Below, piece by piece: positions 5,730 to 6,991 of a stretch of DNA of 6,991 nucleotides. Each line of letters starts with the position of its first letter. Within the stretch, counting starts at the first letter, position 1. Location: assembly GCA_003136915.1 (NCBI GenBank), contig PLEB01000086.1, forward strand, positions 1-6,991, in the 5' to 3' direction. The notes below the pieces were generated by a model that worked only from the letters and a program-made list of their open reading frames with translations, was not told the DNA's origin and ran no database searches. The stretch is from Chitinophagaceae bacterium. Lineage in GTDB: Bacteria; Bacteroidota; Bacteroidia; Chitinophagales; Chitinophagaceae. The position numbers were made by a program, and so were the translations under genes.

Positions 5730-6979
5730 TCAAAAATTTCAAAAATATAGACAGCATTTTTAAGTCTTCTTACGAAAGTTTTGAAGAGGAACCATCCGAA
5801 CACTTATGGACAAAGATCAACGCAGGTCTGGATAAACAGGATATGGCCCGGTATAAAAAAGGAATCATAGCATGGAAAAGAGTTACATTATTCCTCATAT
5901 TTGTAATGACCATTTATGTCCTCTACGATTCCCTGCTCAGGAACCCGGACTCAGGAAGGACAGTGAGTGGCAAACAACAATCACCTAATGGTCCTGCCAA
6001 TCCCATGAACGCGATGCCTATGGGGTTTGTTGGTCTCCCCTCGAATGGTTCTCCAAACTATTTCAATTCAACAAAAAAGGGGAAACTAATTGCCGCGGTG
6101 CTATACATTCCTGCAGAATCGGTTCAGATCGGAGCCATCGATTCAATGCCTATTCGAATGCCGGACTTTTTAGGCCTCGTGCTATATCCTAAGGCATTAA
6201 ACCCGGATAAAGGATTATTGGAAAACGGACCGGCAGGCAAAGACAACCTTATTAAACCAAATTTATTTAACCCCTATTGGTCGGTTTCCGCCCTTGCTTC
6301 TTATGACCATGTGATGTACAGGCTGGACGATGACCTGCCGGGGGATTCGAAAGAAAATATTGAAAATCGGGAAAATCATAAGGCTTCGTTTTCTTTTGGA
6401 ATTTCAGCAGATTGGTATTTTAAGAAAAGCTGGGCTTTGCAGACCGGGCTGGTTTATTCACATGTTTTGGTCGGAATAGGCCCTCAGAAAATATATGCTT
6501 CTGCAGAATCATCCGGAGATGTCTCTTATAGATATATTACTTCCTCCGGCTACGCTTTCATTAAACCTGGATTGGTCAATTCCTCCGTAGGAGACAGCTT
6601 AAGTACTGCGACAGCTAACCATCATCTGGTCTTTATCAGTCTTCCTTTAAAGATCAAACATCAGTTCGGCATTCGCCGGTTTTCTTTGCTTCCTTCGGCA
6701 GGGTTTGCCGCTAATTTTTTGGCCAAGGCCACTATTTCAACCGTAGTCACGGAACAGTCACGGGTCGAATCGGTAACCATCACCAAGCTGAATGCCACGA
6801 GGCAAGCTTATTTATCCCTTGATGCGAGTTTGGGGTTACAATACCGCCTTACCCGACGCACCACGCTTAGCATGGAGCCTTCATTTAAATACGCGATAAC
6901 CTCTATGACCCATAATAATGTAGTAAATAATTACCCATATAGCATTGGCATTGGAATCGGAGCCCAAATGAGTTTTTAG
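5726..6979 (+). CDS. Single-TM plus C-terminal beta-barrel protein, probable sigma-factor partner
   Basis: The 417-residue protein is coupled to the sigma gene by an ATGA overlap. Its architecture in order is as follows. Residues 1-50 are polar and probably cytoplasmic, with the motif NIDSIFKSSYESFEEEPSEH and LWTKI, a pattern common at the N-terminus of proteins encoded after Bacteroidota ECF sigma factors. One hydrophobic helix lies at about 53-71 (RVTLFLIFVMTIYVLYDSLL). A Gly/Pro/Asn-rich linker runs to about 175. From NPYWSVSALASYD (about 181) to the terminal GIGIGAQMSF it is outer-membrane-type beta-strand sequence ending in Phe. The first segment has no zinc anti-sigma HxxxCxxC signature and no cysteine is visible. 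The positive residues before the helix favour an N-in orientation. A role as anti-sigma factor or sensor is inferred from position; no function is established. Confidence 0.85.
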   Translation: MIKNFKNIDSIFKSSYESFEEEPSEHLWTKINAGLDKQDMARYKKGIIAWKRVTLFLIFVMTIYVLYDSLLRNPDSGRTVSGKQQSPNGPANPMNAMPMGFVGLPSNGSPNYFNSTKKGKLIAAVLYIPAESVQIGAIDSMPIRMPDFLGLVLYPKALNPDKGLLENGPAGKDNLIKPNLFNPYWSVSALASYDHVMYRLDDDLPGDSKENIENRENHKASFSFGISADWYFKKSWALQTGLVYSHVLVGIGPQKIYASAESSGDVSYRYITSSGYAFIKPGLVNSSVGDSLSTATANHHLVFISLPLKIKHQFGIRRFSLLPSAGFAANFLAKATISTVVTEQSRVESVTITKLNATRQAYLSLDASLGLQYRLTRRTTLSMEPSFKYAITSMTHNNVVNNYPYSIGIGIGAQMSF

Positions 6980-6991
6980 TGTAGTTGCTAA

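Overview
The window looks like chromosomal DNA of a member of the Bacteroidota, most likely from the Chitinophagaceae/Sphingobacteriaceae side. The evidence is the set of families (DUF5686 and DUF3570 outer-membrane proteins, an ECF sigma factor followed by a membrane-anchored beta-barrel protein), the moderate-to-low GC content, and the near absence of strong Shine-Dalgarno sites. No RNA gene, mobile element or CRISPR array was seen.

Layout. (1) Bases 1-803, + strand: the C-terminal part of a DUF5686-type outer-membrane protein whose start lies outside the window. (2) Bases 889-1770, - strand: a complete aldo/keto reductase, convergent with the first gene. (3) Bases 1869-4809, - strand: a tight four-gene operon. 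In transcription order it encodes an exported thioredoxin-like protein, an ApbE-type FAD:protein FMN transferase, a 74-residue DUF4266-like lipoprotein ending in GGGCGCN, and a DUF3570 outer-membrane barrel. (4) Bases 4810-5150: a 341-base divergent spacer with a perfect 9-bp tandem repeat near a possible promoter of the operon. (5) Bases 5151-6979, + strand: an ECF sigma factor overlapping by ATGA a 417-residue protein that joins a short cytoplasmic N-terminus, one inner-membrane helix, a periplasmic linker and a C-terminal outer-membrane-type beta-barrel.

How the genes may work together. The four-gene operon has the parts of a cell-envelope redox module: a dithiol protein (CGRC), a flavin-attaching enzyme, a tiny Cys-X-Cys lipoprotein and an outer-membrane barrel. 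The lipoprotein is the only operon product besides the thioredoxin with closely spaced cysteines, so it is the best candidate client of the thioredoxin and possibly of ApbE. I know of no established function for this gene set. The divergent sigma factor and its trans-envelope partner look like a surface-signalling pair. Whether they control the redox operon cannot be told from the sequence.
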